Source: Chloroflexota bacterium (GTDB lineage: Bacteria; Chloroflexota; Dehalococcoidia; UBA2979). Taken from it: 64,000 nucleotides of DNA. Positions 1 through 18,048 of this stretch are shown in pieces. Made by a program: the position numbers and the translations under genes. How positions within the stretch are numbered: the stretch's first letter is position 1; the number at the start of each line of letters is the position of its first letter. Under the pieces are notes generated by a model that made no database searches, was not told the origin of the DNA, and saw only the letters and a program-made list of their open reading frames with translations. The DNA is taken from positions 1 through 64,000 of the forward strand of contig JAPONQ010000087.1 in assembly GCA_026713865.1 (NCBI GenBank), read 5' to 3'.

Positions 1-48
1 CAGCTCCAGCCGCGTGACCGGTGTCAGACGCGCGTTACGATGTGCCAT
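1..48 (-). CDS. IS481-type transposase, N-terminal 16 codons only (runs off the window)
   Basis: Read on the minus strand from ATG at 48, the frame gives MAHRNARLTPVTRLEL and continues past base 1. This matches the usual start of IS481-family DDE transposases, whose N-terminus (MAHxNARLTPxxRLxL, leading into a helix-turn-helix) is well conserved. Only the beginning is visible, so intactness and the element's far end cannot be judged. A long imperfect inverted repeat lies directly upstream of the start codon. The family call rests on 16 residues plus context, since another transposase remnant lies about 2 kb away. Confidence 0.6.
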   Translation of the reverse strand, partial: MAHRNARLTPVTRLEL

Positions 49-107
49 AGGGGGTTCCTCTCTACTGCTCGTGCTTTGACTTCACACGGCAGTAGACGGA
101 GCCCCCT
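49..107. repeat. Imperfect inverted repeat upstream of the IS481-type transposase start
   Basis: The arm at 49-68 (AGGGGGTTCCTCTCTACTGC) is matched by the arm at 89-107, whose reverse complement is AGGGGGCTCCGTCTACTGC. They differ by two substitutions and one inserted base, with a 20-base spacer between. The hairpin abuts the transposase ATG, so it could be part of the element's terminal region or could hide the start codon from read-in translation. The element boundary and any target duplication cannot be fixed from one end. Confidence 0.5.
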
Positions 108-279
108 ACCTGTAAACAACCTCTATGGGAGCGACAGCTAGGGAGCGCACCGCCCTGCAGCCGGAGAGGCCGGCGCGGGCCGTGCCGGCGGGGATGGACA
201 GCGTGCAGCGGGTGTGCCGGCACGGCCCGACCTGAATCGAGCCCGAGACGCGCCGACTAGAAGCGTCGCGCGGGCGCCC

Positions 280-708
280 TCAGGGAGCGGTTCCCTCCGA
301 CTCGGCGTCGCTCCAGAGGCCCATGCCAACCGTGACGAACAGCATGGGCAGCACCACGTCGATCAACACCCACACCTGCGCGTCGGGCGTCTGATCGCCC
401 GCCGACCACGAGATCTGAAAGGCGTTCCACAGGAAGAGCAGCGTGAGTCCCGCCGCCACGAAGAACTGCGTGTTCGCCACGAGGTACGCGCGAAGATCCG
501 ACCCCCGGTCCGCGCCGCGCTTCGCGATGAACGTGGCGTAGAGCGCGATCGCGAGGCCGACCCCCATCAGCCAGTCGAGCGCGATCCACGCGGCGGGCAC
601 GCCCTCTCCCGACTCCCACTCGTAGAGGAGGGGATCCAGCACGAAGTGGATCGCCACCGCGGCTCCCACGACTGCGAGGTACGCTCCCGCCAGACGCTTC
701 ACCCCCAT
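280..708 (-). CDS. Small four-helix membrane protein, unknown function
   Basis: This 142-residue protein starts at ATG 708. I see four hydrophobic segments at about residues 5-27, 38-61, 74-96 and 112-132, joined by short loops, with a hydrophilic acidic C-terminus. There is no signal peptide or recognisable catalytic motif. The plan resembles small DoxX-like or uncharacterised inner-membrane proteins, but I do not recognise a family. It stands alone: the upstream side is a 325-base stretch with no gene and the downstream side is the transposase edge. Hydrophobicity pattern and composition support it as a real gene. Confidence 0.65.
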   Translation of the reverse strand: MGVKRLAGAYLAVVGAAVAIHFVLDPLLYEWESGEGVPAAWIALDWLMGVGLAIALYATFIAKRGADRGSDLRAYLVANTQFFVAAGLTLLFLWNAFQISWSAGDQTPDAQVWVLIDVVLPMLFVTVGMGLWSDAESEGTAP

Positions 709-1033
709 CGTGATCAGCCCTCCGTTTCACTGCGACTGCGAATCGGCCGACGTGCGGCGCGCCGCTTCCCGCGGCGACCGGCCGTACGCTGCGGGCCGGA
801 TCGCGTCGGGCCGCGCCCGCGGGGCGGGGGGCGGTGCCGCGCGCCCGCGACGGCGTCGTCGATGGTACATCCGTGAGGTTCGGGCGCATGCCCGCCGCGA
901 CCGCCACAGGCGAGACCAGGGTCATCGTGTCGGCGCCCCGAGAGCGTCGCGGAGGAAACCGCATCACGCCCGTGCTATCGTCTAGCAGGCGCGTCGCCCG
1001 ATCGGGCTTCGCGGTGAGCTGATGGAGGCAGAG
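709..1033. other. Intergenic stretch with no gene
   Basis: This lies between the divergent genes at 280-708 and 1034-1342. Open frames here have arginine-rich composition typical of antisense reading in GC-rich DNA and no start signals or motifs. I see nothing functional beyond room for two divergent promoters, and no clear -35/-10 pair. Confidence 0.5.
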
Positions 1034-1342
1034 ATGGCGGAGAACGGTAACGGTTCCGAGGACATGGACCAAGGAGGCGACGGTCTCCTCGCCCCACTCG
1101 CCAGCAACGGCTATCTCGTGGCCGGGCTGGTCGCAACGGTCCTCGCTGGAGCAGTCCTCTACTGGCTCGCGTCGTGGACGATCGTCGACGTCAGACCGTC
1201 GTTCGAGGACGTGCTGGGCCGCGCACTACTCGAGACCAGCGGTGGCGTCTTCATTGGCGCAGGCCTCATCAGTGCGCTCGGGGCGCTCCGTATTCTCCGG
1301 GTGATCGAGCGCCGGCTGATAGAGCCCCGCTACCGCAAGTAG
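1034..1342 (+). CDS. Small two-helix membrane protein, unknown function
   Basis: This 102-residue protein begins at ATG 1034, chosen because GGAGG at 1024-1028 sits five bases upstream. An in-frame ATG at 1022 would add four residues with no better ribosome site. After a hydrophilic acidic N-terminus of about 25 residues come a hydrophobic helix (a VAGLVATVLAGAVLYWLASW-like stretch), a short polar loop and a second helix rich in Gly, Ala and Ile, then a basic tail ending EPRYRK. The arrangement suggests an integral membrane protein. I do not recognise the family. Confidence 0.6.
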   Translation: MAENGNGSEDMDQGGDGLLAPLASNGYLVAGLVATVLAGAVLYWLASWTIVDVRPSFEDVLGRALLETSGGVFIGAGLISALGALRILRVIERRLIEPRYRK

Positions 1343-1804
1343 TCACCGCCCCGGCCGGCACGAGTCGCCGCCACCGCCACCCCGCGGGTGAGCGCAGGCC
1401 GTACTGTGCCCGGACCGGGGGCCGAGGCGGCCACGATTCCGCCTGACCCCTGAGGGGGGCGGCTCCGGTGCGACGCCGCTGGTCGGGTGGCAAGCGACTG
1501 GCTGGCGCCGGTCGTCGCAGGCGGCCGGCACCGCCTTCGGCCCCCGCTGGACCGGGATGAGTGCGAGCAGCTGCAGGCGCGCTTCGACGAGCATGGGCGA
1601 CGCGAGGCGGGCCGCGAACTTCCTTGAAGCACACGCGCGCCGCGCCGCGCAGGGGGCGCTCGACCCGATCGATCGGAGCATCACGAGGGCAGCCCGCGAG
1701 CTGAGGGGGCTACACGCGGCTCGCCGAGCAATGGGATTGGCACTCGAGCCGCCCGCTCAGCGGACCGAACTGGCCCTGGCGCCCACCTGAAGCCCCGGGG
1801 GAGC
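1343..1804. other. Stretch of doubtful coding content before tRNA-Arg
   Basis: An open frame from ATG 1593 to 1790 could encode about 65 residues (helical, Arg/Ala/Leu-rich). The bases just before it read in another frame as an acidic helical peptide (LDRDECEQLQARFDEHGRRE) that ends in a stop near 1624. This could be the remains of one small helical protein split by a frameshift, but neither half has a convincing ribosome site or family match. I do not call a gene here. Confidence 0.25.
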
Positions 1805-1880
1805 TGGCGCCCTCGGCAGGATTCGAACCTGCGACCCGCGGATTAGAAGTCCGCTGCTCTGTCCACTGAGCTACGAGGGC
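1805..1880 (-). tRNA. tRNA-Arg (anticodon UCU), CCA encoded
   Basis: On the minus strand, 5'-GCCCTCG at 1880-1874 pairs with CGAGGGC at 1815-1809, followed by discriminator G and an encoded CCA (1807-1805). The D arm (GCTC...GAGC), anticodon arm (GCGGA-CTTCTAA-TCCGC) and T arm (GCAGG-TTCGAAT-CCTGC) are all complete. The loop puts TCT at the anticodon, which reads AGA. Length without CCA is 73. A TAGAAT box at 1902-1897, about 16 bases upstream, could be its -10 element. Confidence 0.96.
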
Positions 1881-2148
1881 GCGGCACAGCCCCGCCATTC
1901 TAGATCGCTGGGGGTCGGCCCCCCGTCGGAGGGGAGAATCCCCGAAGAAGCGGCCTCTGATGGGCCAAGACGGCTCACATGAGCCTGAGCGGCGTGGGGA
2001 AGACCGACCCGCGGGGCAGCGTACAGCATCGACAGGGAGCAAGAGCAGGGAAACCCGGGACAGCTGGCCGTCGGCATCGCCGTGAGCAATCGCTACAGCT
2101 ACCGCTCCGTCATCGGGGACAGCGGAGGTGGGTCCGCGATCGCCGTGG

Positions 2149-2366
2149 ATGAACCGGATGCCCACGAAGCTCGGGCACGAGGTGATCGTCCCCAACCCGA
2201 GGCAGGTGGCCCTCTGATAGCGCGCAGGCAGCGCACGACCGACCGCTCCGATGCCGAGCAGCTGCTACGCCTCGGCCGGTTCGACCCGAGACTCCTCTCC
2301 CCCGCCCGGAACCGGGGAGCGGAGCCGGCCGACCTGCAGACGCTCCGGCCGCGGCGTCGCTGTTGA
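2149..2366 (+). pseudogene. Broken IS110-family transposase fragment
   Basis: Frame one from 2149 reads MNRMPTKLGHEVIVPNPRQV-A-L and stops at 2215-2217. An adjoining frame continues with the peptide RTTDRSDAEQLLRLGRFDPR and then LLSPARNRG, stopping at 2366. Together these match the conserved stretch of IS110-family (DEDD) transposases that runs from GHEV-V-NPR to K/R-DR-DAE-LARL-RFDP-LL-P-RHR. The reading is split by a frameshift around 2215. Both the N-terminal catalytic Asp region and the C-terminal transposase_20 domain are missing, so it is a dead remnant. It sits between two tRNA genes, a common landing area for mobile DNA. Confidence 0.7.
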
Positions 2367-2393
2367 CGACCGGATGCTCCCTGTCGGTACGCT
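2363..2393 (+). promoter_or_regulatory. Putative promoter for tRNA-Lys
   Basis: TTGACG at 2363-2368 and TACGCT at 2388-2393 are separated by 19 bases. The first base of the tRNA follows six bases after the -10 box. The spacing is slightly long and the call rests on sequence alone. Confidence 0.45.
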
Positions 2394-2398
2394 GGAGC

Positions 2399-2473
2399 GG
2401 GCCCGTAGCTCAGCGGCAGAGCAGTGGACTTTTAATCCATCGGCCGGAGGTTCGAATCCTCCCGGGCCTACCA
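2399..2473 (+). tRNA. tRNA-Lys (anticodon UUU), CCA encoded
   Basis: The acceptor stem GGGCCCG (2399-2405) pairs with CGGGCCT (2463-2469) through an initial G-U pair, then discriminator A and encoded CCA (2471-2473). The D arm, the anticodon arm with loop CTTTTAA (anticodon TTT, lysine) and the T arm GGAGG-TTCGAAT-CCTCC are intact. Confidence 0.96.
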
Positions 2474-2581
2474 TCGTCCGAACGCAACACGGCGCGTGGG
2501 ACCGGCGTCGACCCGCTTCGCCCGGGGAGCCACGCGGGCGCCACCAGGTGCCGGACGCGCGTGCTCCGCGCGACAGCCCCC

Positions 2582-3490
2582 CTACAGGCGCCCCTCCCGC
2601 CCCAGGAACTCGCGCAGCGCCGAGACGCACATCTCCGGCTGCTCAAGCTGCAGGAAGTGCGTCGCATCGGGCAGGAAATCATAGTCGACCGCCCCGATGT
2701 CCCGAAGGTCGAGGGTCGGCAAGTAGGCGTAGGGGAGGGTGGGATCTGCTCCGTAGACCTTGGTCGGACACGGGACGTCCGAGACATCCGCGAACACCGA
2801 GAAGATGCGTCCGTACTCGACGATCATCGCCTCATACTCCGGGGGGCAGATCAGCTCGTAGCCCCCGCCGACGGCGGATTCCCGCAGGGTCGTCTCGGCC
2901 AGCAGGGGCAGAACGCCCGGTACCACCCGACGGAAGGCCGACGAGAAGCCGAGCAGCTCCACGAAGTCCTCCCTGCTCCGGAACCGGTGGCCGCGGCGGC
3001 GCGCCAGCGAGGCGGTCCTGAGGGAGGCCTCGTCGAACTCCTCGTGGCTCACCCCCGGCTTGCGCAGGGGCGGATCGACCAGGAACAGGGCCGCGAAGCC
3101 GCGGCAGTTGCTGGGCGAGAGCAGAGTCGTCAGGGCCGAGACGGAGTGGAAGACGCCCACCGTCGGCTTGTTGCCGTAGTGAGAATCGATGGCCTCGAGG
3201 ATCACGTCCTGATCACGGGCGATCGTCGGCACGTTGTGGTGCTCGGGAGCCCCGAGCGCGTTCCAGCCGTGGTTGCGCAGGTCGTACACGAACAGATCGA
3301 AGTCGTCCACCAGCAACGACCAGAACGGGTAGTAGAGATCGATGGCGAGCCCGTTGCCGTGGCTCAGGACCAGCCGCGGCCCGTCCGGGTTCCCGTGCCG
3401 CCGCAGGGCGATCTCCATGTCCCCGTCGACGCGAACACCAAGCGTCGAGATGGGTTCCGGGGGCACCCACACGGCCCCGCCCCCGGTCAC
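2582..3490 (-). CDS. Alpha/beta hydrolase, candidate product-release enzyme of the PKS operon
   Basis: This 302-residue alpha/beta-hydrolase-fold protein has an early HGNG oxyanion-type turn (LSHGNGLAIDLYY). The nucleophile elbow reads V-F-H-S-V-S-A with Ser at residue 116, not the usual G-x-S-x-G. A C-terminal DATHFLQLE segment supplies the likely catalytic His. It is the last gene of the minus-strand run and overlaps the phosphopantetheinyl transferase gene by four bases (ATGA), so the two are translationally coupled. From position I infer that it hydrolyses or edits the acyl chain made by the synthase. It could equally be an esterase acting on a diffusible product, and the sequence does not tell which. 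No signal peptide is seen, so it should be cytoplasmic. Confidence 0.8.
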   Translation of the reverse strand: MTGGGAVWVPPEPISTLGVRVDGDMEIALRRHGNPDGPRLVLSHGNGLAIDLYYPFWSLLVDDFDLFVYDLRNHGWNALGAPEHHNVPTIARDQDVILEAIDSHYGNKPTVGVFHSVSALTTLLSPSNCRGFAALFLVDPPLRKPGVSHEEFDEASLRTASLARRRGHRFRSREDFVELLGFSSAFRRVVPGVLPLLAETTLRESAVGGGYELICPPEYEAMIVEYGRIFSVFADVSDVPCPTKVYGADPTLPYAYLPTLDLRDIGAVDYDFLPDATHFLQLEQPEMCVSALREFLGREGRL

Positions 3491-4224
3491 CGCTGAGCCC
3501 CGCTCCCGGCCGGGCCGGGCGACACGTCGCGGGCGAGCGCCGCCGCGAAGCGCTCATCGCCGAGTTCCTCCAGCTGCCAGATGACGCCCGGTTCCTGCGG
3601 CAGCTCGAGGGTCCCCCGCGTTGCACCCCGCCGCACGGCAGGCGGGATCTCGAAGGCAGTCGCGTCGAGCAGGAAGCCCCTTCCGTGCGCCTTGAGGAGC
3701 GCCTCCTTCATCGTCCACAGCCTGAGGAAGAAGCGCGGCTGGTCGGGGCCTTCCCGGGAGCGCACCGCCGCCCGCTCCGCCGGTCCCAGGACGCCCTCCA
3801 TGAGCAGCTCCAGGTTGCGCCGGGGGCCGAGCTCCTCCACATCGACCCCGAGCCGGCCGCCGGGCGCGAATGCCACGAGCCCGTGCCGGCCGCTATGGCT
3901 GACGTTGAAGCTGACGGGCGCCGGCTCGCCACCCACCAGGGCCGCCGGCTTCCCGTGGGCGGAGGTCGGGAAGGAGAGCTCCTCGTTGCCGCAGCCGAGT
4001 TGCTCGCAGAGAACTGCTCGCAGGGCGGCGCGGCAGAGCGCGAACTGCCGGCGCGGCCCCGAGTACGGGTACCTCCGCCAGCGCTCCGCTTCCTCCTCGT
4101 CGAGCCACGACGACGCCCCCGCCTCGCGGGCGGCATCCGGCGTCAGATCGACGTGCAGGACGGTCGCCCCCTCGGGCGTCGCGAAGGGGTGCCACCACGG
4201 CGCCGTGGCGGGAGCCGACGTCAC
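3487..4224 (-). CDS. 4'-phosphopantetheinyl transferase, Sfp type
   Basis: This 245-residue protein is the usual length for the Sfp group. It transfers phosphopantetheine from CoA to the serine of carrier proteins. The signature pair is present: GVDVEELG, with Asp128 and Glu130 as Mg ligands, and LWTMKEALLKAHGRG, with Glu174 and Lys near 173/178. The conserved N-terminal FNVSHSG segment that binds CoA is also visible. The gene lies 42 bases after the free ACP gene and overlaps the hydrolase gene, so it very probably serves both the ACP in the synthase (Ser2489) and the free ACP. A dedicated activating enzyme inside the operon supports the idea of a self-contained pathway. Confidence 0.93.
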   Translation of the reverse strand: MTSAPATAPWWHPFATPEGATVLHVDLTPDAAREAGASSWLDEEEAERWRRYPYSGPRRQFALCRAALRAVLCEQLGCGNEELSFPTSAHGKPAALVGGEPAPVSFNVSHSGRHGLVAFAPGGRLGVDVEELGPRRNLELLMEGVLGPAERAAVRSREGPDQPRFFLRLWTMKEALLKAHGRGFLLDATAFEIPPAVRRGATRGTLELPQEPGVIWQLEELGDERFAAALARDVSPGPAGSGAQR

Positions 4225-4266
4225 CGGCCACGCCCGCCGGCTATCCCGGGCCGGAGATCCTCGACC

Positions 4267-4518
4267 CTAGGCGGCGTTGGCGTCGAGGTACGCCACCAGC
4301 GCTGCGGGGGTCAGGAGCCCGGCGAACTCCTCCGCCGGGATGTCGACGCCGAACTCCTCGTTGACGAGCTTCCAGAAGGCGACGATGTCCGTCGACGGCA
4401 CGCCCGCCTCCGCGATGTTGCGATCCGGGTCCAGCGGCTCGCCCGCCGTTCGTCCGTCGATCTCGAGATTGTCGTCGACGAGCTTCCGCAGTCGTTCCTC
4501 GGTCGCAGCCACCGGCAC
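4267..4518 (-). CDS. Free-standing acyl carrier protein
   Basis: This 83-residue acidic helical protein has the size and pattern of an ACP: helix 1 (EERLRKLVDDNLEI), a loop with DPDRNIAEAGVPST, then helix 2 beginning DIVAFWKLVNEEFGV. The phosphopantetheine site is predicted at Ser42, in the context G-V-P-S-T-D instead of the usual D-S-L. The following hydrophobic helix and the closing LTPAALVAYL helix fit the fold. It is encoded 83 bases after the synthase stop and 42 bases before the transferase. The terminal KS of the synthase has no carrier in cis, so this ACP is the obvious partner. An unrelated ACP role such as fatty acid synthesis is unlikely given the operon. A GGAG ribosome site precedes ATG 4518. 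Confidence 0.9.
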   Translation of the reverse strand: MPVAATEERLRKLVDDNLEIDGRTAGEPLDPDRNIAEAGVPSTDIVAFWKLVNEEFGVDIPAEEFAGLLTPAALVAYLDANAA

Positions 4519-4601
4519 ACCTCCTTGCGGGTCACGTCGCTTGCGGCGGCAACGATAGCACGGTGCACGCGCCGGTCAACGCTCCGCCGTTGACCGACCG
4601 C

Positions 4602-14756
<10,155 letters not shown>

Positions 14757-14841
14757 CTGCTACTCCCGGTGCCCGCACGGGGCGTCCGGCCTCCCGGAAA
14801 GCCCGACGCGAGAGCGCGCTCACCGCGGCTGTGCGCCGGCG

Positions 14842-16587
14842 CTAGCGCGAGCCCTTCACCTGCACCGTCACGACGTCCAGCCCGTAGTACTTCTGATGAT
14901 GCACCGAGGAGGCGTAGTGCCGCAGCAATCGGAGCGAGATCTCCCCCTCCGCCACGCCCTCGGACTCCTCGTCCAGGTACGCGAGGCGGTCCTCGATGTT
15001 CTCCTCGTCGAAGACCGCGAGGAACTCGAGCTCCACCGACATCGCGCCGGGGCGCGACGCGACGATGAGACGGGGGGCGTCCTCGAGGGCGACGTCGCCA
15101 TCCGGCGCCGCGAGGGAGGCGAGGGTCTCCTCGGCGGCGGCGCTCAGGCGGTCGCTCGATCGAGCGTCCCACCCGAGGCTGGCCGCGATTCCCCGGGCGA
15201 AGGCGTCGATCTCGGGCAGAGCGGCCGGGTGTAGTCTCGCCTGCAGCCGACCGCCCCTGCGCGGATTCGTCAGGTCCAGGAAGACCGTCATCGCGACGGC
15301 CGCGAGCGCACCCATCAGCATGCCGCTATCGAGCAACGCGCCCCAGGTCCCGCCCACGACGTCCTGAAAGATGGTCTGGTGCTCGATCCCGAGCCCGAGC
15401 GAGAATGCGATCCCGACCACCAGCGCCTTCTGCTGGTCGAGCCCGTCGCGGATGACCGTTCCGAGACCCGCCACGAAGAGCAGCGCGATCGCCGTCAGCA
15501 GGTAGGCACCCATGACGGGGGCGGGGATCGTGAGCAGCACGGCCGTCAGCTTCGGGAAGAGCGCCAGCACCGCGAGGAGTGCCCCGATCACGACACCCAC
15601 GCGGCGCGATGCCACACCCGTGAGGGTGGCGAGCGACACGCTCGTGGACGAGTAGACGGTCGTGGGAGGCGCCCCGGCGAGACCGGAGAGCAGGATGCCG
15701 AGCCCGTTGGTGTTCAGCGATCCCTGCACCAGCCGGAAGTCGGTCACGCGCGGCCGGCGCCGCGACGCGCCCTGGATGGCGACGCTGTCGCCGATGTTCT
15801 TCACGCCGCCGACCAGGGTGATCACGACGAAGACCGGCAGCAGCGCCCAGAACTCCGCGCCCGGCATGAGGTCGAATCCCGGGAAGCCGGCCCCGGCGGG
15901 TATTCCCGCCCACGGCGCGTCGGCGATTCGCGTCAGCTCATACGCGCCCAGCGGTACGGCGACCAGGCACCCGACCGCGATGCCGATGAGCGGCGACCAC
16001 AGCCGCCAGGCCCCCGAGGCCCGCAGGGCCAGGCCCGTCGCGACGGCCAGCGTCGCGAAGGCGACCGCCGGACCCGCCGCCTCCGGGGAGCCCTCCGGCA
16101 CGTCGCGCACGCGGTCGAGAGCCACCGGGAGGATCGTCGCCGCGATCAGCATCAGCACCGTTCCCGAGACGACCGGCGTGATGATCCGGCGCAGCTGCGG
16201 CAGCCAGATCGCGAGGGCCAGGTAGAAGAGAGAGGAGACGACGACGAGGCTCGCCAGCAGCGGCGGCCCCCCCTGTGACAGCGCCAGCGCGGAGACTGCC
16301 ACGAAGTTGGGCGTGGCACCCATGATCTGGATGTGGCCCGCCCCCAGCCGCCAGAAGCGGCTCGCCTGGAGCGCCGTCAGCAGCCCGGCGATGAGGAGCG
16401 CCGCGAAGATCGCCCACGAGAGGTACTCCTCGTCCTGGCCGCCCGCCCCGGCCGTGACCGCCACGACCACGACGAGCGGCGCCAGGCCGAGCACGACCCC
16501 CTGCAGCCCGACGGCGGCGGCGACCGGAAGCGAGCACGGCTCGGCCGCCTCGTACCGGACGGCGTTGTCGATGCCCCGTGCCTGCAT
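14842..16587 (-). CDS. NCS2-family (xanthine/uracil-type) permease with extra C-terminal cytoplasmic domain
   Basis: This 581-residue protein starts at ATG 16587. Longer readings upstream have antisense-like composition and were rejected. The first 440 residues carry about 12-14 hydrophobic helices and NCS2 hallmarks, including VGGVKNIGDSVAIQGASRR and a TTVYSSTSVSLATLTGVASR stretch like the family's substrate/cation-binding segment. These carriers import nucleobases, urate or ascorbate with H+ or Na+. The last 140 residues are soluble. They contain DAFARGIAASLGWDARSSDR, an AAAEETLASL helix and a closing LRLLRHYASSVHHQKYYGLD, which looks like a degenerate GHKL/RsbW-type ATP-binding domain. The gene sits 85 bases upstream of the synthase on the same strand. 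The substrate cannot be assigned. Confidence 0.85.
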   Translation of the reverse strand: MQARGIDNAVRYEAAEPCSLPVAAAVGLQGVVLGLAPLVVVVAVTAGAGGQDEEYLSWAIFAALLIAGLLTALQASRFWRLGAGHIQIMGATPNFVAVSALALSQGGPPLLASLVVVSSLFYLALAIWLPQLRRIITPVVSGTVLMLIAATILPVALDRVRDVPEGSPEAAGPAVAFATLAVATGLALRASGAWRLWSPLIGIAVGCLVAVPLGAYELTRIADAPWAGIPAGAGFPGFDLMPGAEFWALLPVFVVITLVGGVKNIGDSVAIQGASRRRPRVTDFRLVQGSLNTNGLGILLSGLAGAPPTTVYSSTSVSLATLTGVASRRVGVVIGALLAVLALFPKLTAVLLTIPAPVMGAYLLTAIALLFVAGLGTVIRDGLDQQKALVVGIAFSLGLGIEHQTIFQDVVGGTWGALLDSGMLMGALAAVAMTVFLDLTNPRRGGRLQARLHPAALPEIDAFARGIAASLGWDARSSDRLSAAAEETLASLAAPDGDVALEDAPRLIVASRPGAMSVELEFLAVFDEENIEDRLAYLDEESEGVAEGEISLRLLRHYASSVHHQKYYGLDVVTVQVKGSR

Positions 16588-16730
16588 CGGTGCTCCCGGC
16601 CCGTGCGTCGTCCCCGCGCCCGACGCGCTCGCCCCGCGGAGGGACCGCTCGCCCGATCCCGTGCTCGAGCGCACGATGCGCGCACAGCCCCCCGACGTGC
16701 CGCCGCGGGCCGCGCGATGGCGTTCGCCCG

Positions 16731-17999
16731 CTACGGCCCGCCGCCCGCGACAACCTGCGGAGGGTACGCGGGCGTGATGTCCTCCGGGATGCCCTCCCGG
16801 ATCGCCCGCTCCACCGACGACGCCGCCCGATCGATGTCGTCCCGGGTGTTGAATGCGTGCAGCGAGAGCCGCACGCTGTTGAACTGCGCGACCGACCGGC
16901 AGACGACCTTCGCCTCGTGCTGCAGCCAGGCGTTCACCAGCGCCGCGTCGAGGCCGTCCACGGCGAAGCAGAAGAGCCCCGTGCGCGCCGCGTCGCCGCG
17001 CGGGCTCAGGACCGTGACGCCCTCGATCCGTTCGAAGCGCCCCTGCGCGTAGCGGTTGAGCGAGCGAGCCCTCTCGAACACGGCCTCCGGCCCGGCATCG
17101 AGGAACCACTCCGCCGCCTCTATGGTGCCCGCCATGAGCGCCGTCGAGGTCGTGGTGAGCTCGTACTTCGTGATCAGCGCGCGCTCCGCCTCGAAGGAGC
17201 CCTCGAGGTCGTACGACGCGGCCGCGCGGCCCGCCACCTTGGAAGGCTCGACCCGCGGGATGAGGTCGGCGCGCACGTAGAGGGCTCCCAGGCCCTCCGG
17301 CCCGCAGAGCCACTTGTGGGACGGGATCGCGTAGAAGTCGACGTCGCTGGCGCGCACGTCGATGGGAAGATGCCCGGCGGTCTGCGCACCGTCGACCAGC
17401 ACGAGCCCGCCCCGCCGGTGCGCCTCGCGGACGATCGCGCCGAGCGGGAGCAACTGGCCGGTCGAGTACGCGATCTCGGAGAGGATCACAAGTCCCAGCC
17501 GGCCGCGCGCACGCTCCATGGCAGCGACGCATGCCTCCGCCACGCGATCGGGAGAGTCCTGCGCCTCGAGGGGCACGATCGCCAGCTCACAGCCGTTGCG
17601 ATCACGCTGGACGTAGGCGGGAACGATGCCGGAGCCGTGTTCGACGCTGGTGGTGACCACGCAATCGCCCGGCCCCAGGCCGAGGCCGTTGACGATGATG
17701 TTGATGCCCTCGGTCGTGTTGCCCGTGACGGCGATCTCCTCGGGAGACGCTCCCCCGAGCACCCTCCCCATCGTCTCGCGGTAGCGCTCGACCAGCTCGT
17801 GGCGGTCGTCGAGCGCGCGGCGGGTCGTCGCGCCGTGTGCGAGCTCCAGGTCGAGGCGCCGCCTCACCGCCCGGTGCACCGCGACGCGGGACGGACCCGA
17901 GAACCCGGAGTTCATGTACGCGTACTCGCGCAGGGCGGGCGTCTGCTCGCGCCAGGCGCTCCACGGCGTGCTCGCCTCTTCGCGACCGTGCTCCGCCAT
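16731..17999 (-). CDS. Class V aminotransferase-fold PLP enzyme (isopenicillin-N-epimerase/cysteine-desulfurase-like)
   Basis: This 422-residue PLP-dependent enzyme of fold type I has the PLP-binding lysine at Lys229 in IPSHKWLCGPEGLGALYV. Family features are also seen in YMNSGFSGPSR near the N-terminus, the TGNTTEGINI phosphate-contact region, and LVDGAQTAGHLPIDV with the Asp that holds the pyridine ring. The subgroup includes epimerases, C-S lyases and desulfurases. I see no flexible-loop catalytic Cys typical of IscS, so desulfurase activity is doubtful. It lies 49 bases after a hydrolase gene and 143 bases before the permease gene, in the long co-directional run. It may introduce or remove an amino group, or cleave a C-S bond, in the pathway's small molecule. 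This is inference from position. Confidence 0.85.
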   Translation of the reverse strand: MAEHGREEASTPWSAWREQTPALREYAYMNSGFSGPSRVAVHRAVRRRLDLELAHGATTRRALDDRHELVERYRETMGRVLGGASPEEIAVTGNTTEGINIIVNGLGLGPGDCVVTTSVEHGSGIVPAYVQRDRNGCELAIVPLEAQDSPDRVAEACVAAMERARGRLGLVILSEIAYSTGQLLPLGAIVREAHRRGGLVLVDGAQTAGHLPIDVRASDVDFYAIPSHKWLCGPEGLGALYVRADLIPRVEPSKVAGRAAASYDLEGSFEAERALITKYELTTTSTALMAGTIEAAEWFLDAGPEAVFERARSLNRYAQGRFERIEGVTVLSPRGDAARTGLFCFAVDGLDAALVNAWLQHEAKVVCRSVAQFNSVRLSLHAFNTRDDIDRAASSVERAIREGIPEDITPAYPPQVVAGGGP

Positions 18000-18048
18000 C
18001 GTCGCCCCCCCGCCACCACGCTACCGCGGACAGCGCTCCGCGACACCT

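Noticed and set aside
1593-1790. A 65-codon gene before tRNA-Arg
   Set aside because: No ribosome site or family match; a possible frameshifted remnant at best, so only described as doubtful content.
14757-14841. Possible terminator or promoter between permease and PKS genes
   Set aside because: No clear hairpin with a T-tract and no -35/-10 pair; too little to call.
14842-17532. Extension of the permease frame to 896 residues
   Set aside because: The extra 315 residues are antisense to the aminotransferase gene and Arg/Gly-rich. ATG 16587 gives a normal NCS2 start.
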